Below, in pieces: positions 11,213 to 23,665 of a stretch of DNA of 39,226 nt (position 1 is its first letter; every line of letters begins with the position of its first letter). A program made the position numbers and the translations under genes. The notes under the pieces were generated by a model, which was given only the letters and a program-made list of their open reading frames with translations, was not told where the DNA came from and did not search any database. Location: NCBI GenBank assembly GCA_027596075.1, contig JADGJC010000271.1:17324-56549 (forward strand), given 5' to 3'. Source of the stretch: Rhizophlyctis rosea. Lineage: Eukaryota > Chytridiomycota > Chytridiomycetes > Rhizophlyctidales > Rhizophlyctidaceae.

Positions 11213-12351
11213 ATGGCCGTAGCTGCTCCCGCCGTATCGCCCGCTGTGCCCGCAACTCCTCAAAAGGTGTGTGAAGTCAACAAACGTCCCAGTCTCTTTA
11301 AAAACGCTAACGGACCTTCGTCATACTAGAAATCCTTCTCATGGGTCAATCTAGCACTTGGTGCAGGTATCCAAACATTTGAGGTTTCGACCCTTGGGCA
11401 GCCGTTTGAGGTCGTCAAGACGCACATGGCAGGTGAGAATCCATGGCATTATGCAGACACCATCTGGCAGTGGAGCTGACCAATATTTGCTTAATAACAC
11501 AACAGCAAATCGTGGGGATGGACTGGTTACCGCTGTAAAGAAGACATATCAAAGGGGTGGGATCAAGGGCTTCTACCAAGGATTGATTCCCGTAAGTCAA
11601 TGCACCTTGCCCCTCAATTCTATTTTAGGACACACACGCTGATACACGCAACATTTCCCAGTGGGCCTGGATTGAAGCCTGCTCAAAAGGTGCCGTCCTC
11701 CTCTTCGCATCCTCCGAACTAGAATACCAAGCAAAACGCCTCGGCGCCTCCTCCGGCGCGGCCGGCGTTCTCGGCGGAATGGGCGGAGGCGTAGCCCAAG
11801 CCTACACAACAATGGGTTTCTGCACATTCATGAAAACTGTCGAAGTCACCCGTCACAAAAACCCCAACTCCAACCAAACTTCCATTCAAGTTGCGCGTGA
11901 GATCTTCGCGAAGGAAGGGATTAGGGGATTGAATAAGGGTGTGTCGGCTGTGGCGGTGAGGCAGATGACGAATTGGGGATCGCGGTTGGGTATTGCGCGT
12001 ATTACCGAGTCTATTATTACGTCTATGCGGCCTCCGGAAGACCGTGCGCGTAAACTGTCTACGTCGGAAAGACTGTTCGCGTCTGTTGTTGGTGGTGCGC
12101 TAGGGTGCTGGAACCAGCCTATTGAGGTTATCCGTGTGGAGATGCAGAGTCAGGTGAAGGACCCGTCAAGACCGGCAAAGATGACAATTGTGACTGCGGC
12201 AAAGTGGATTTGGGAGAAGAATGGGTTCTTGGGCTTCTACAGAGGGATCACGCCTAGGATCGGGTTGGGTGTTTACTTGACGGTTTGCATGGTGTTCGGT
12301 GGGGACTCGTTAAAGGCTTGGGTGGCGGAGAAGCAGGCCCAGAAGAAATAG
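11213..12351 (+). CDS. YHM2: Mitochondrial citrate/oxoglutarate carrier, YHM2 type
   Basis: Four exons, 11213-11266, 11330-11432, 11506-11591 and 11662-12351, give about 310 residues, close to yeast Yhm2 (314). It is a mitochondrial carrier-family protein with three repeats. The first signature is QPFEVVKT and the third QPIEVIRV, both fitting Px[DE]xx[KR]. The second repeat has only the degenerate TMGFCTFMKTVEVTR, which is typical of Yhm2. The stretches GFYQGLIPWAWIEA and KGAVLLF are also characteristic. In yeast the protein exchanges citrate for 2-oxoglutarate across the inner membrane, supporting cytosolic NADPH, and it was first found through mitochondrial DNA maintenance. Each intron is under 75 bp. 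Exon 4 shifts from C-ending codons at its start to G/T-ending codons later. Confidence 0.94.
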
Positions 12352-15300
12352 ATAGTTGTGTGGTTTCTTGTAGGTAGTTAATGTAGCTTTGTCTTGTTGT
12401 GTATGGCGGTTGCCACCACATTTGTATTTATGTAGTTATAGAAGCATTGTTTTTGGCCTATTATATCTGCTTTCTAGTCTTGTTGATCGCTCATCATCCG
12501 TGTCAAGCACTTGGGGAGTGACAAGCAACCTGGGGAGGTCAAATGAAGCATTTGGAGGTTGCAATGTTGCGTTGTGTTATGTGCTTTTTGCTTTTTCAAG
12601 TGCATCAATTCGTCATTAGTAAAGCGGATCGAAGTTTTCAAGCGGTATATCAATAAGCGAAGCGCATGGGCAATGGCAAATTGGCATCATTCCTTTTGCC
12701 GTCCATCACAATGCCATGCTTGGTGGTCAGGATGACCAGCCAATAAAAGGTGTTCTCCATCAGCGAAACTAGCACAAGCATCAATCCTATCATCCGTTAT
12801 TTCATATCGTGGGAGCTTCTATTGTTCTTCACGTTTCACACATTGGGAGCCTTGATACGCCATTGCTGAAAGATTGTTCTCTCTCTGGACGCAATGACAG
12901 ACACGATGCTGAAGTCCCGTTGATCTCTAATCTCATTAGCGATTTCGGGGCCCATCAAAAACATCAGTACTGTCCTCCGACATTGAGAAATTTGCCTCAG
13001 TGACAGGAATGATCCAGCCGAGGCAGCATCAGCGGTTCGCAATGATTGCATGGTGTTATCCTGTTGGAAGGCTTCTGGACTTTGACTGTTGGCTGCTCAT
13101 GACAGTTTCGCACAAAAATACCAAGTCATGCCAAAATGAGATGAGGTTCCAACATGCCAACACAGCCGTCCCTGATATCGAAACGGAAGGAAAGTGTGTA
13201 TATGTTCGTCAGTTGCATATCTTGCCTGTTTTGGTTGGTAGTAAATCACGACTCGTTACATGGCTTTAAGGACAATTTGGAATGATCCATCAGGTACATA
13301 ACGTCAACACCCGATATTTACTTTGTCTTGCGCCCACACGTTCAACAAATTTTTTTGCCCAGTTGGAAGAATATGAACCCGTGGCGTAGCAAACGCGTTC
13401 TGGCCCTTGTTCTTGCCGCATGCCCATTATCGTGGACCAACACCTGCTTTAAATGATGGCGCCAGGTTTCGCCATGGCGTTGTGCTTGCTGTTATGTTGT
13501 GGGTAATGTTGAGCTTGACTGAAGGCGATTCGGGCCTGCTGCTCCATGCAGATAGTTTGTGGTTCCTCCAATTTTTTCGACAGCCGAGATGCACTGTGTA
13601 ACAAAGGGTTCGTGGTGCACCGTGCATCAAGGACTCGGAGTACTCGACTACAATGGCTCATGAAGGTCAGCGCATGCTCTCAAGATCTTGAGACTGGGGC
13701 ATGTTCTGATCAAGTGAGCAGCCTAACTGACCCACTTATCAGCCACCAGTGAAGGTTTTACCTTTTGAATGCTCGCACAGTCGGGGCAACTCCGAATGTT
13801 CGCCAGTCGAATGGAACTGTTGCCGCAAGAACAACGACAGCCGAGACTCAGAACCCTTCATCCATGTCTCAAAGCCTGGATTTTGAGTTTTGAGGATGAG
13901 GGAACTCCTCATATCGAATTACACATGTTGTTATCTCACTCACGCTTCGCGGTTCAGTGCTCACAACATGATCAAAAGGGATGGTGGTTGCACTGTTCCC
14001 ACATTTGCTTTTGTGCGTGTCAATTGGAGCCGATTGAATTGAGAGTGCCCACGCATAATATGCTTGGACATAGCGAAGAATGCATCGGCATAACTCAAAG
14101 TGATCAAGTTCACCTCCATATGGAGCTTTATGAAACTGAAAGCTGAGACCAAGAAATGAAGCAAGACCGCATGGCGAACCCATTCCTTGAATGGCAACTG
14201 TTAATCCAGAGCCGGTAGAGCTGGCATTTTTTGCTTCAATCGGAGGATGATGCATTTTTGGAAGGGAAAATGTCCAGAGCGTAGAGAGTAAGTCTTGCTC
14301 ACTTATCACAGCGTGGAATCAACAACTTCTTTGCAATGCTTCAGGACCACTGACTGCTTCGGTCTTTGGATTAGTCTTATGATGTGCTCACACAGTGTAC
14401 CTGGTTGGGAACGTCGATGATCCGTGAGAAGCGTAAGCAAACGCTAAGCTGCTCAGGTGCAACTTCACTTACGCTTCCGCCATTTCGTCGCCCGTTGAGA
14501 CATTTTTTCTTGTCCGTTCCATTGGCACTAAATGATAGGAAAGCAAATCAGCCGAATCAGTTTCCTCCAAGAGACCAAAGCATACTTAGTCCTGGAGAAC
14601 AACTTACCTGACCCGAATCTAGTAAGAGACATATGATATTAATTGTAGTCCTCTCGAAACGTCTGACGACGGACTGTGATGTCTTCAGTCCACATCATCG
14701 ACGAGCGCTTAAAATGGCCGATTCATTTTTGGACGTTATTTGGTTGTTTGATAGACCACTTCCGTTCATCTGCGGGATGTTGTCTTTACATACGAGGATA
14801 GACTGTGTGCCATGATTCGTGAATAAGGAATGCAAAGATGCTGGCCAATTGCCACAAAACACCTGGCAAAAGACGTTGCCACAACGCGGGTTATCGATCT
14901 CTGGAATGTGGGTTACAAAGTACCGTCGTTTCCGCTGCAAATCGATTCCTCTTTTCTGCGCTTGAACATTTCCATAATGCTCTGAGCTTGCTCAAACTAT
15001 TGATCATCCCTCCTCGATGAAATGTGCGGCATCACAGACATCATCTGGGTTGCGCAGTCCGATATCTGCTTTTGCCATCGATGGCGGTGGCTCCTTTCCC
15101 CAGCTCATTTGACGAATCATCATACGTATCAGGGAATCCTGCATGCATAAAAAGTTGGACGGCGCTCGCTCCGCTCATCATATTCATTTGGTGGTTGACA
15201 AACGTTGAGTTGATCATCCCCCAGGAGCGCAAACCAACGCACATTTCAACTTGGCACATTTCAAGGCTGATTCCAATCCATGAGTTTCCGAAAAAGACCA

Positions 15301-15561
15301 TTGAACAGTCCACTGTTTCGCAAAACTTGAACTGCTATTGACTTTCCACAAGAAGAACATGCACAATGCAAAACAACAAAACAAAAAACTGCTACAACTA
15401 TGACACCTATCCCACAAATATGCTAAACAGCAAAGCTAACAACTTGCAAAGACAACCGAGATGAAACTATTTACTTTTCACTACGCAAAACCAAAAAGCT
15501 ACAAAAAACCCAACCGCAAAAACCCAATCACAAAAAGAACTCCATAAAACCCTACATCCAC
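12352..15561. other. Long convergent spacer, no gene seen
   Basis: These 3.2 kb lie between the 3' ends of the carrier and APSES genes. Many frames of 60-146 codons occur on both strands, but they overlap each other, lack family motifs and are rich in Cys, His and Trp, as expected of random translation. I recognise no tRNA, inverted repeat or transposon. The A-rich stretch at about 15340-15560 on the plus strand is probably the 3' untranslated flank of the APSES gene (T-rich on its strand). Confidence 0.5.
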
Positions 15562-18500
15562 CTAAGCCGCAAACTTCGTCATCAAACCCCGCATAACATC
15601 CTCAATCGGGTTAGCAGCAGCACTCCCCTGCTTCCTCTTCACCCTCTTCTTCTCCTTCTCGGCCGTCCCACCACCAGCACCCCTCTTCCTCTTCTTCTCC
15701 TCAACAACCGGAACCGGCACCGCAGCACCCTCATCCGCAGACTCATCTTCCTCGTCGCCATCAGAAGACTCCCGCTCGTCCTTCGCGGACTTGTACGCCG
15801 CGAACGCGGATTGCGCAAAGCCGAAGATGGCGTTCAGGAGGTCGTTTTGGGGTGCCGGCGCGGCGGCAGTAGCGGTGGGTTTGGAGGAGGGGCGCTTGCG
15901 GGGTTTGGTGGGTTTTTTGCGCGGGGTGGTGGGTTCGGGGGGTGGGGTGTGGATGGGCGTTTCGTCTTGGGCGGTGGTGGTGGTGGTGACTTCGAGGGTT
16001 GGTTGGGAAGGAGGAGGAGGAGCGGGGGCCGGAGTTTGGCTTTGGGAAGTGGATTTCGCGGCACGCTTCTGTTTCTTGGCGGTGCGAGCGATGGCTGTTG
16101 TTTCGGCCGGGAAGAGGGGTGTCGAGCTTGGATCGTTGGCCTTGCGCCCCCGCCGACCTCTCTTCTTCGGAGGTTCCGCAGCGGGTCCAGCAGGGACGAT
16201 GTCCGATGTTGCTGCGGGTAATTCGAAGGGGTCGGATGAGGGACCGGCGATGTTGTCGTCGTCAACGGAGGTAACTTGATCCGTTGTTGCTTTGGTGCGT
16301 TTCCGCTTCCCTTTCTCCTCCTTCGCCGATTTAGCCGCCTGCTCCAACTGCTGCTGCTTCGCAGCCTTCTCGTCCGCCTTGTCCTGCCTCTCCACCGCAC
16401 CCCGGTACATCGTCAAGAGGAAGTTCTTCCTCTCCTCGGGATTTTTGGACTTGCCCGTCTCATCAAACGGCGAGATGGGAGTGTCAGATGCCGCCAACAA
16501 CTCCGCCATGATGTTGGTGAGTGCGTCGGCGCGTTTGGCGTTCTTCTCGGCGTCTTCCCTCTTCTTCTGTTCCTCATCCATACGGCGGAGCAACGAGAGC
16601 ACCTCCGCCTGCAGAGCAGCCTCCCTCTGAGTAGCGTTAGGACCACCACGACGCTTGGGACCACTGCTCTCTCCAACAATCTCGATGTCCGACTCGTCAC
16701 TCTCGTTCTCATTTTCCTTTCCCGCCGCACTTTCAAGGGCCTTCCGCCGTTGCGTGTCGGAGTCGCGCAGGGCTTGTTCCACAGTATGAAGCTTCTGTTC
16801 CAACGCTTTGTTCTTGTCCTCAGAGGCTTGGAACTTCAACTTCATGTCCGAAAGCTCCTTCACGGTGTCGAACCCGTGCGCCCTGCCACCCGTTTCCACC
16901 TCCACCTGAGGACGTGCCGCCAGCTGCTGCTTCAAAGCCGCGTTCTCATCCGACAGACGCTTCAACTCGTCGTCTTGCTTCTTCCGGTAACCCCTCGGCT
17001 TCTTGACCTCGGATTCCCTCTTCTCCAACTCCAACTCCAACTCCTTGATACGCCCCAACAACTTTTGCTCGCCCTCCTTCGCTTCCTGCACTTCCTGCTC
17101 AAGCGAATCCACGTACTCGAGATCAGCACCACCCTCCACCGAAGACCCCTGCTGCATCTGGCCCAGCTGCTTCTCCCAAGCCGCATTCGTCGCCTGAAGC
17201 TTCTCAAGCTCTCCCTCCCGATCCTCGTACTTCTTCCTCATCTCTTCCATCTCCTCAGTCAACTTATCCGCCCGATCGACCGCATGTTTGAGCTGACCCT
17301 TCTTTGGTGGCACCGGCGTCATGCTCGCCACTTTTTTGCGAAGACTCTCCACCTCTTCCTTGACAAGTCCCACCTCCCGCGTCTTTTCCTCCAAAGCGTT
17401 GTGAACGACGGAGTGGAGCACCTTCAACTCGTGCGAGAAGATAGCGCGGCGGAGGGCGACGATGCTCTTCGCAGTGGGGTCGGAACATACCAAGCGAGCA
17501 ATCATGGTTGGACGGGTGCCGGTGACGGTGGCGGATTGGTTTGGAGCCGTTAGGGCGTTGTCCGGGAAGATGCGGGAGAGGGAGGCGGTGAAGTTGAGCC
17601 AGTGGCTTTGGTCGTGATGGTCCCAGCTGCGCTTGATTTTTTCGAGACATCCGGCGGTACGGTTCTCAGCGTCTTGTTGACTTTTGGCCACACCGTTGGG
17701 GATGGCGAGAAGGAAAGACGTGAAGTCGGGAGCCATGGGGTCGAGGGCTTTCTCGCTATCTGTGATGGTGAGGAAGGGGTGGCCGTTCGATTTGCTGATT
17801 TTGGCCGGTGTCGCTGATGGCGCTGGTACGACCTTTGCTGTTGCTGTGAAGGGCGAGCTTGTGCTTGACGATGTGGATGCTGTTTCGGCGGGCGCCACGT
17901 CACCGTTCACTTTCGGTCGGGGGAATGTAGGAGGCACGTACGCGTCCCCGTCCGCGGTAGACTTGAACCTCGGAGATCGGCGCAACGATGGGGAGGTTGT
18001 GGCGGTGTTGCCGTTGACCTTGCTTAACTCTTGGGGTTGGTTCAATCCGTCTTCCGAATCAGCGGATTCATCGCTGCCGTCTTCATCGGGTTCTTCGGAA
18101 GGAATTCTCTGGCCGCGGCGCCGTTGGCGTGAACTGGCATAAGCAGCGCTGACAGCCTTCGTCTCGACGCCCTGCTCAGCTTGCACAGGATCATTTGAAG
18201 GATCGGAGTCGCCGCTGTCAACCGTGCTCCCTTCAGTGGACTAATTGGACATCTATGAATTTTGATCGGTGCGAGACGATGACGATAGCAACTACCTTGG
18301 AGCCAGCACTGTCAGCGGAGCCATCTCTTGCTTCCTCAGAGACCAAGAACTTGCCCTCCGTCTCCGCCAATTTTGCATCCTTGTCAATGCCATTCCCATC
18401 AAGTTCTTCATCGCTGCCATCCCCGTCAGCGTCCGGAGACGCCAATTCTCGGTCTCGATCAGCCTGGTTGTTGTCATTGTTGCCTTCGTCGTGGCGGAGG

Positions 18501-19188
18501 GTGACGTTGACTTCGGCGTTGTTGATGGCATCCGAGTATGGGTCTCCGCTGGTGCCGGAGGTGTTGTTGTCATTGCCGAGGAGAGGGGCCATTTGATCGA
18601 GTAGGTTGTATCTCCCCGCAAGAGCGCAAGAGTCTTCGAAAGGCACCCTGATGTCAAGAGATATGGACAATTAATCATCCTATCCTCCCGTCAGTGCATC
18701 ACATGGCGACTACAAGGCCAAATAGGTTGTACACACTCAACTCACCAAGTCCCATCCACAGCCAAATGCGCCCTCCCCCTCTCCCCAAGCCTAACCTTCT
18801 CAAACTCAATCAACCTCTTCCCAAACGCATCCTCCGCCGACATCACCTCCCGATTGATAATCTCATCCCTCTTCTTATGATCAAACCCTCCAGCCTTCAG
18901 CATACCCGTAACGTTCACCCACCCGTCCTTCAAGCGGCGCATGACGTTCGTGCCGCGGAGGGTGAACTCGTGCACGTAGATGTTGCGGTAGCAGGCGAGG
19001 CGACAGGGCGGGACGGGGTCGGAGGTGATGAGGGGGGGTGATGGTTGAGGTGATGGGCTTGAAGCGGTGTGGTTGGAGGCGCTGGAGGAAGCGTCGGCCA
19101 GGTTTGGCGGGATGAGTTTATAATCTTCGGGTTCTGGGGAGTCTGGGAGGTCGATGCCGAGCTCGGCGAAATCGATTTGGGCTGGCAT
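15562..19188 (-). CDS. APSES/KilA-N-type DNA-binding protein with long coiled coils
   Basis: Three exons, 19188-18746, 18647-18296 and 18240-15562, join in frame to about 1157 residues. Residues 65-170 form an APSES-like DNA-binding domain: NIYVHEFTLRGTNVMRRLKD, WVNVTGMLKAGGF, HKKRDEI, then after the first intron GTWVPFEDSCALAGRYNLLD, matching the GTWVPLE..LA..Y core of the Swi4/Mbp1/StuA family. An acidic linker follows, then a possible globular stretch at about 415-545, coiled coils at about 545-770 and 800-920, an IEIV motif in acidic surroundings at about 783-788 that resembles a SUMO-interaction motif, and basic AT-hook-like KKRGRRGRK and RKKPTKPRKR segments. No ankyrin repeats are visible, unlike Swi4/Mbp1/Swi6. 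A nuclear regulator or chromatin role is inferred; its targets are unknown. The first intron falls inside the DNA-binding domain. Confidence 0.88.
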
Positions 19189-21265
19189 GGCGGGATGTGG
19201 GGGTGTGGATGTGTGTTGAAGTTTGTGGGTATGGGTGGTGGGTGGGATGTGAGTGAGGTGTGTGTTGGTAGTACGTACACGAAGAGAATGTATAGTCGAG
19301 ACTGAAAAGAGTCAAAACGATACTGATATTGGTAAAAAGGTAAAGATAGTTGGAATGCAGGAAAAGTTCCGAAAGGTCGTCCAAGTCCGGGATGCTGTCG
19401 TTTCCATCATTCATCGCTGCTTTATATGAAGCGCAACCGTGGGAATGTGTGGATGCTACAGTGATGGCGGGAAAAGTTGGTGTGAAACCAGAGTGATGGA
19501 AGTTCAAGTGGCACGGTCTTTGAATTTGATGGATTGTCGATAAATTGCATACGCCATCACCAACTACACCAAGATGCACTGACCCTTTACTGTCACCCCT
19601 TCGATCCTCGTGATGTCTTTTTCGTACGTTCAAATGTGGTGAGGTTTTTGAACCTTTGGTAAATACAACGGAATTACGCAAGTGAAGCAAGAAATCCCTG
19701 TTGCTGAAATGAGCAAGTTGAGCACGATGGTCGGTCACAGCCAAGTCATTGCGTTTCCATCATTTGCCTATTGAACAAGCCATACATGACGTCTCTGGAC
19801 TGCAACAGGTCGCTTGATTATTTTGGAGCAGTATCTTGATCGCTCGGGCACCCTTATGCGTATGCAGACTTAAAGCGGCGCTGCTTTGTGAGGCTGGCAA
19901 AACACGCCGCCTCAAATGTCTCACCGCGATGTTCCATCAGTGTCTTCGAGATGTGGCTGGACGACACTTTGAAACACTTGCGTCTCGCCACATTGCCCAA
20001 AGTATGTCCAGGGAACTTGCACCGCTCCAATGCGAGTAATGCGTGGTGCTTATTTTTGTGGCCATCTGATTTGCATGATGGTGATGTTGAGGGCGCGTCA
20101 AACTTGATCCAGACCAGGAAACACAAGCTGTCGTGGTATTCGCGCCATCCGCCATCAATCAGAAGTGTCATGTGGTCAAACAGAGCTGAGTGAGTTGGGC
20201 TTCTGGAGATTTGAGACATCACAGTCTGCAGCCACCATCTATGTGCGTTTTGGGGGGATTGCACCAAGTCCAGTCCAATCTGGGGTCATGCAATTCGGCG
20301 TTATCGATGAACGTGCTTTTTTTCGTGTCCTCAACCAACAAGCTAACAACAGGAGAAGTCCATCACGGTCGCTCTATGGAGGAGGGTTCGTTCTGTTGTC
20401 CTCATGTTAGACTTGCGGAAATGTGTTCTCAACACCCTTGGTGGCGCTTAGTCAGCCTGCTGCCCCCATGTGCCAATTGAAACCCAATCTTTCTCAACCG
20501 CAATGTATAATCATTGGGCGTGATGAATGCTCAGGTTTCAATAGATTCGAACTGTATGACCGAGTTTGAACAGCATTGAAGTTCTTTGGATAATTTTTTA
20601 TGTCATCTTCTCGCCTCTGTATGGGTTTTGGGTAGTTACATCGGCCAAGTGGCCGACACCTTTCAGCATATGCACCTGCCGGTTATGTTGACACCTCCAA
20701 TGAACGGTTGTTCAATCAAGGTGAATAACACGCATGCATGCCGCATTTACATAAAATGACAATGGGAAAAGGCACAGACTCAACAAGATACCTCTGACAG
20801 CTGTGAGAGTGGCGGCATTCGTATTACATTTCATGACTTTTGGTCGGAAATTGTCTGCATTACAACATAGACATCTGGATGCGTCAATAAGCCGCACGCG
20901 AGAGTTGGAAAGTTTGTCGGCTTTCAAAATGATGTCTAAGAAACACACATCCAAATGCCAATGGAAGGGACAGGAAAAACAAAAGGAAAACGGAGGGCAT
21001 ATGTGGAATGATATGCTCCACGTGGGACGGACAGGAGCCCGAAATGCAGGGGGACGGTGATCCAGTGGGTAGTTCTGGTGCATTTCAGCCTTCGCAAATT
21101 ATGGGGGCGGTTGACGACCCTGCGCGTAGAATTTTAGGTTCTAAGGAATAATATTACTGTCAAGCGCGATTGTGGAGATTTCAATGTGAAAGGAACCGGT
21201 CCTGGGGCGTCGATGCCATTCTCAACTCTATCAGCAGCTGCGTTGTTCCACAACACATCCACATT
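19189..21265. other. Upstream region of the APSES gene, no gene seen
   Basis: The promoter of the APSES gene should lie in the first few hundred bases. A TTCATATAAA on the minus strand at 19421-19430 could serve as a TATA element, about 235 bp upstream of the ATG. The rest holds only overlapping short frames (for example 19854-20267 minus, 20712-21083 minus) without recognisable motifs. Confidence 0.45.
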
Positions 21266-21522
21266 GGGGCTCCTCAAACCTGTCCTGCAGGTTGCTGTTG
21301 CTGGATGCCGGACGAAAATTTACCGTATACTGGAAATTTTTTGCTCTTTCTTGTTTTGGGAAAAGCTGCCAGAAATGGTGTTTGCGGGATCCTGCAACAG
21401 CAAAAAGGACCTCCTGGGCTGCTTGATGCTGTTGCTGGATGCCGGACGTGGCTGAGCTGGCCAATCAGATACTGCCCGGCAACCTGCAACAGCAACCTTG
21501 CCGGACAGGTTTGAGGAGCCCC
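21266..21522. mobile_element. MITE-like element with long terminal inverted repeats
   Basis: The element starts with GGGGCTCCTCAAACCTGTCC and ends with its exact reverse complement. Similarity between the arms continues imperfectly for about 45-50 bp inward. The element is 257 bp and non-coding, with an identical ATT on each side (21263-21265 and 21523-21525) that could be a 3-bp target duplication. A 21-bp direct repeat (21294-21314 and 21428-21448) and a 13-bp one (21391-21403 and 21483-21495) are pieces of the same arm sequence, so the interior looks like rearranged arm copies. A G-rich terminus with a 3-bp duplication recalls PIF/Harbinger-type MITEs, but ATT is not their usual TWA, so the superfamily is uncertain. 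No transposase is in the window. Confidence 0.75.
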
Positions 21523-21525
21523 ATT

Positions 21526-22197
21526 GTTGATTTGACCTCACTTTGAACGGAATAAAACAAATCACCAAGAGGTTGTGAGACGAAACCGTGGATGAGAATA
21601 CCTTGGGGTCCATCGCATTAGTAGACGTATGAATGTTTGTTCATCCAAAGTGCACTGGATAAGATTGATGCCTGTGGTCAAACGGTATTCTGAAAGTGGT
21701 GTCCAACATCCTCCTCAAAGCGTGCGCAAAAGAGATGGAGTAAAACCTCCTTGCATATTTGAACTTGAGCACAGTTAGGTAGATGGGCCTTCATTGAGAT
21801 ATTGCATTCTAGTGATATCAAACACTGTTAATAATTTTGCGAACACGATTCGGTTCGACCAGGTGGGCATCGTTCTGCAGAATCTACACCCAAATATGCT
21901 AGTCCACTCTTCCACCCTCCCAATCAACTTGGCGATCGATCGATGAATGGGCAACGCCGATTTTTCCGCACAGGGCAGCTGGGGACCGTCAGCGGACCTT
22001 TCCTTTCGCTGGAAGACTTCCCAACTCATTCCCAACCGCAAACCTTCGCTCCATCTTCTGTTCATCCATTACCTCATCTCAGCAAAAGGAGTGCAACCAA
22101 TCCCAGAATATACTCCATCAATCCATGATCTTCAAAAATCCAATTCAATTATGTGCAGAAAGGGGATATTCATTTACAGGGGGTTGTATTCTTTAAT
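21526..22197. other. Spacer downstream of the acyl carrier protein gene, no gene seen
   Basis: This 0.67-kb stretch lies between the MITE-like element and the 3' end of the minus-strand acyl carrier protein gene. Short frames only. The A/T-rich segment at about 22120-22200 probably includes the 3' untranslated end of that gene. Confidence 0.4.
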
Positions 22198-22868
22198 TTA
22201 AATGGCGGCCCTGTTCGCGTACACCTGGAGAGATATTTATTGTGAGATCACACGTCATCCAAATCCTTAAACAACATTCTATGATCTAAAACCCACCTTC
22301 TCTACTGCTTGCCTAGCAGTGAAAATCTCCTCCGCGTCCCGGTCCGGAATCTCAATGCTGAACTCGTCCTCCAACGCCATGGTGATCTCCACTTGGTCAA
22401 GGCTGTCCAAACCAAGGTCGTTAATGAAGTGAGAGTCGATAGTGAGCTATACATAAGCAAAAGGGGTCAGTATAAGGACGCACGGAGTATGAGATCGAAA
22501 CCAATCTGCGGCATTGATAGCAGGCTCGCAAATATCAACGAATTTCGCAAGAAAGTCCTTGTGGGAGCTAAGTGGCTCCATACACTTGATACCCCGCCCC
22601 GCTCTCCACGCGCCAGTCCACAACCCACCTTGACAGGGTCAACCTTCTCAAAGTCCTTCAACAGCTGCAAAATACGGTCCTCAATCTGTTGGGGGGTAAG
22701 AGGAGCGCGTCCAGCGTACGATCGTGATGGGAAGGCGGAAATGGAGGGAAGACGGGCGACTGCGGAACGGGGCAGGGTGACTAGTGGGGTAGCGACCCGG
22801 GAGGCGATGAGTGGGGAGCGGGCGGCCACGGAGCGGGCGACAGTGCGGAGGATGGTCATGCGAGACAT
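22198..22868 (-). CDS. ACP1: Mitochondrial acyl carrier protein (Complex I NDUFAB1-type)
   Basis: Three exons, 22868-22629, 22446-22297 and 22224-22198, give about 138 residues. The first 50 or so are an Arg/Ser/Ala-rich mitochondrial targeting sequence ending near [12 protein letters not shown]. The mature part starts [21 protein letters not shown], and exon 2 holds the 4'-phosphopantetheine site [12 protein letters not shown] with the modified Ser at about residue 95, followed by [10 protein letters not shown]. The last exon encodes only VYANRAAI. The protein carries acyl chains for mitochondrial fatty-acid and lipoate synthesis, and the same protein is a subunit of Complex I and of Fe-S cluster LYR complexes. 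Introns are 182 and 72 bp. It is head to head with the arrestin-like gene, with 797 bp between the ATGs. Confidence 0.95.
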
Positions 22869-23665
22869 TGTGGTATCTTTTGTATGGTCGACTTGCGTGG
22901 GAAAGAGGTGGTGGCAGGGTGGTTGGAAATGACGAACGACAAAGATTTGAAGTGAAGTTGCAGGTCAAGTTGTTTGTGAGTTGTCCTGGTAACTCAGCAA
23001 TAAGTTGACTCATCTTGTATGCAGGAGCAGCAGAGGGTGGCACAGCTCCAGTGGCTTGCCATGTTTATACGCCATCACAAGTTTGCTGACATAATCAATT
23101 TCGTGGGGGTCTTCCCACCTCCCTTTTGTAAGTGCTTTTGACATTAGGGGATTTTGCGTTGAAAGCGATGGTCGTAGTGCTCAAACCTTCAACATGTTCG
23201 TATGGGCGTGGCTGTGTCAGGCCAATGCCATATATATTGCAGTGCGGTTGTCGCCGCACGTAGCTTCTTGACAGTAGCGGTTGAACTAGCTTACGAACAT
23301 CAGGGAATGTGATGGATTGACCATGGATAAATAAATGATCCCACCTGCCCCGGGCCATCATGATCCTCTTTGGCCCGCAGCGGGTCAATCTCAATAGGAA
23401 ACCTCTGTGCACAGCCCATGTTGCCGATCTTCGCTCGGGACCTGGTGAACCTCAACATGTGGTGAACACGATTTCGTCAACAAACGTCAGGCGACTTGGT
23501 CATTCCTCTCCATGTGTTTTCCTCCTTACTCGTGAGATTCCTTGCCCACAAATCATTTTGTTGCATCTTTTGCTACATATTTTACATCAGCGTTTTGATT
23601 GTACATTCTCTGCATACTATCCTTTACTATTGCTCGCTTCAGATCACATCTTTACCTCCACGAAA
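22869..23665. other. Divergent promoter region, no gene seen
   Basis: This spacer lies between the acyl carrier protein and arrestin-like start codons. On the minus strand a TATAAAC at 23063-23069 sits about 195 bp upstream of the carrier-protein ATG. An open frame runs upstream from the arrestin ATG to 23360 without a stop, but its translation looks unstructured, so I take it as untranslated leader. Confidence 0.45.

Noticed and set aside
13769..14309. Frames of 125 codons (plus) and 146 codons (minus)
   Set aside because: They overlap on opposite strands, are rich in His/Cys/Trp and show no motif.
15791..16279. Overlapping Gly/Val/Trp-rich plus-strand frames of 136-162 codons
   Set aside because: They are antisense shadows of the Pro/Lys-rich tail of the APSES protein, with low-complexity translations only.
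16276..17553. 425-codon open frame on the plus strand, Leu/Arg/His-rich
   Set aside because: It is antisense to the coiled-coil exon of the APSES gene. Its Leu richness is what reversed Glu/Lys/Gln codons give, and it shows no independent motif.
23360..23665. In-frame extension upstream of the arrestin-like start
   Set aside because: The frame is open but the translation is unlike the protein that follows. The ATG at 23666 has a better context, and the upstream part is more likely untranslated leader.
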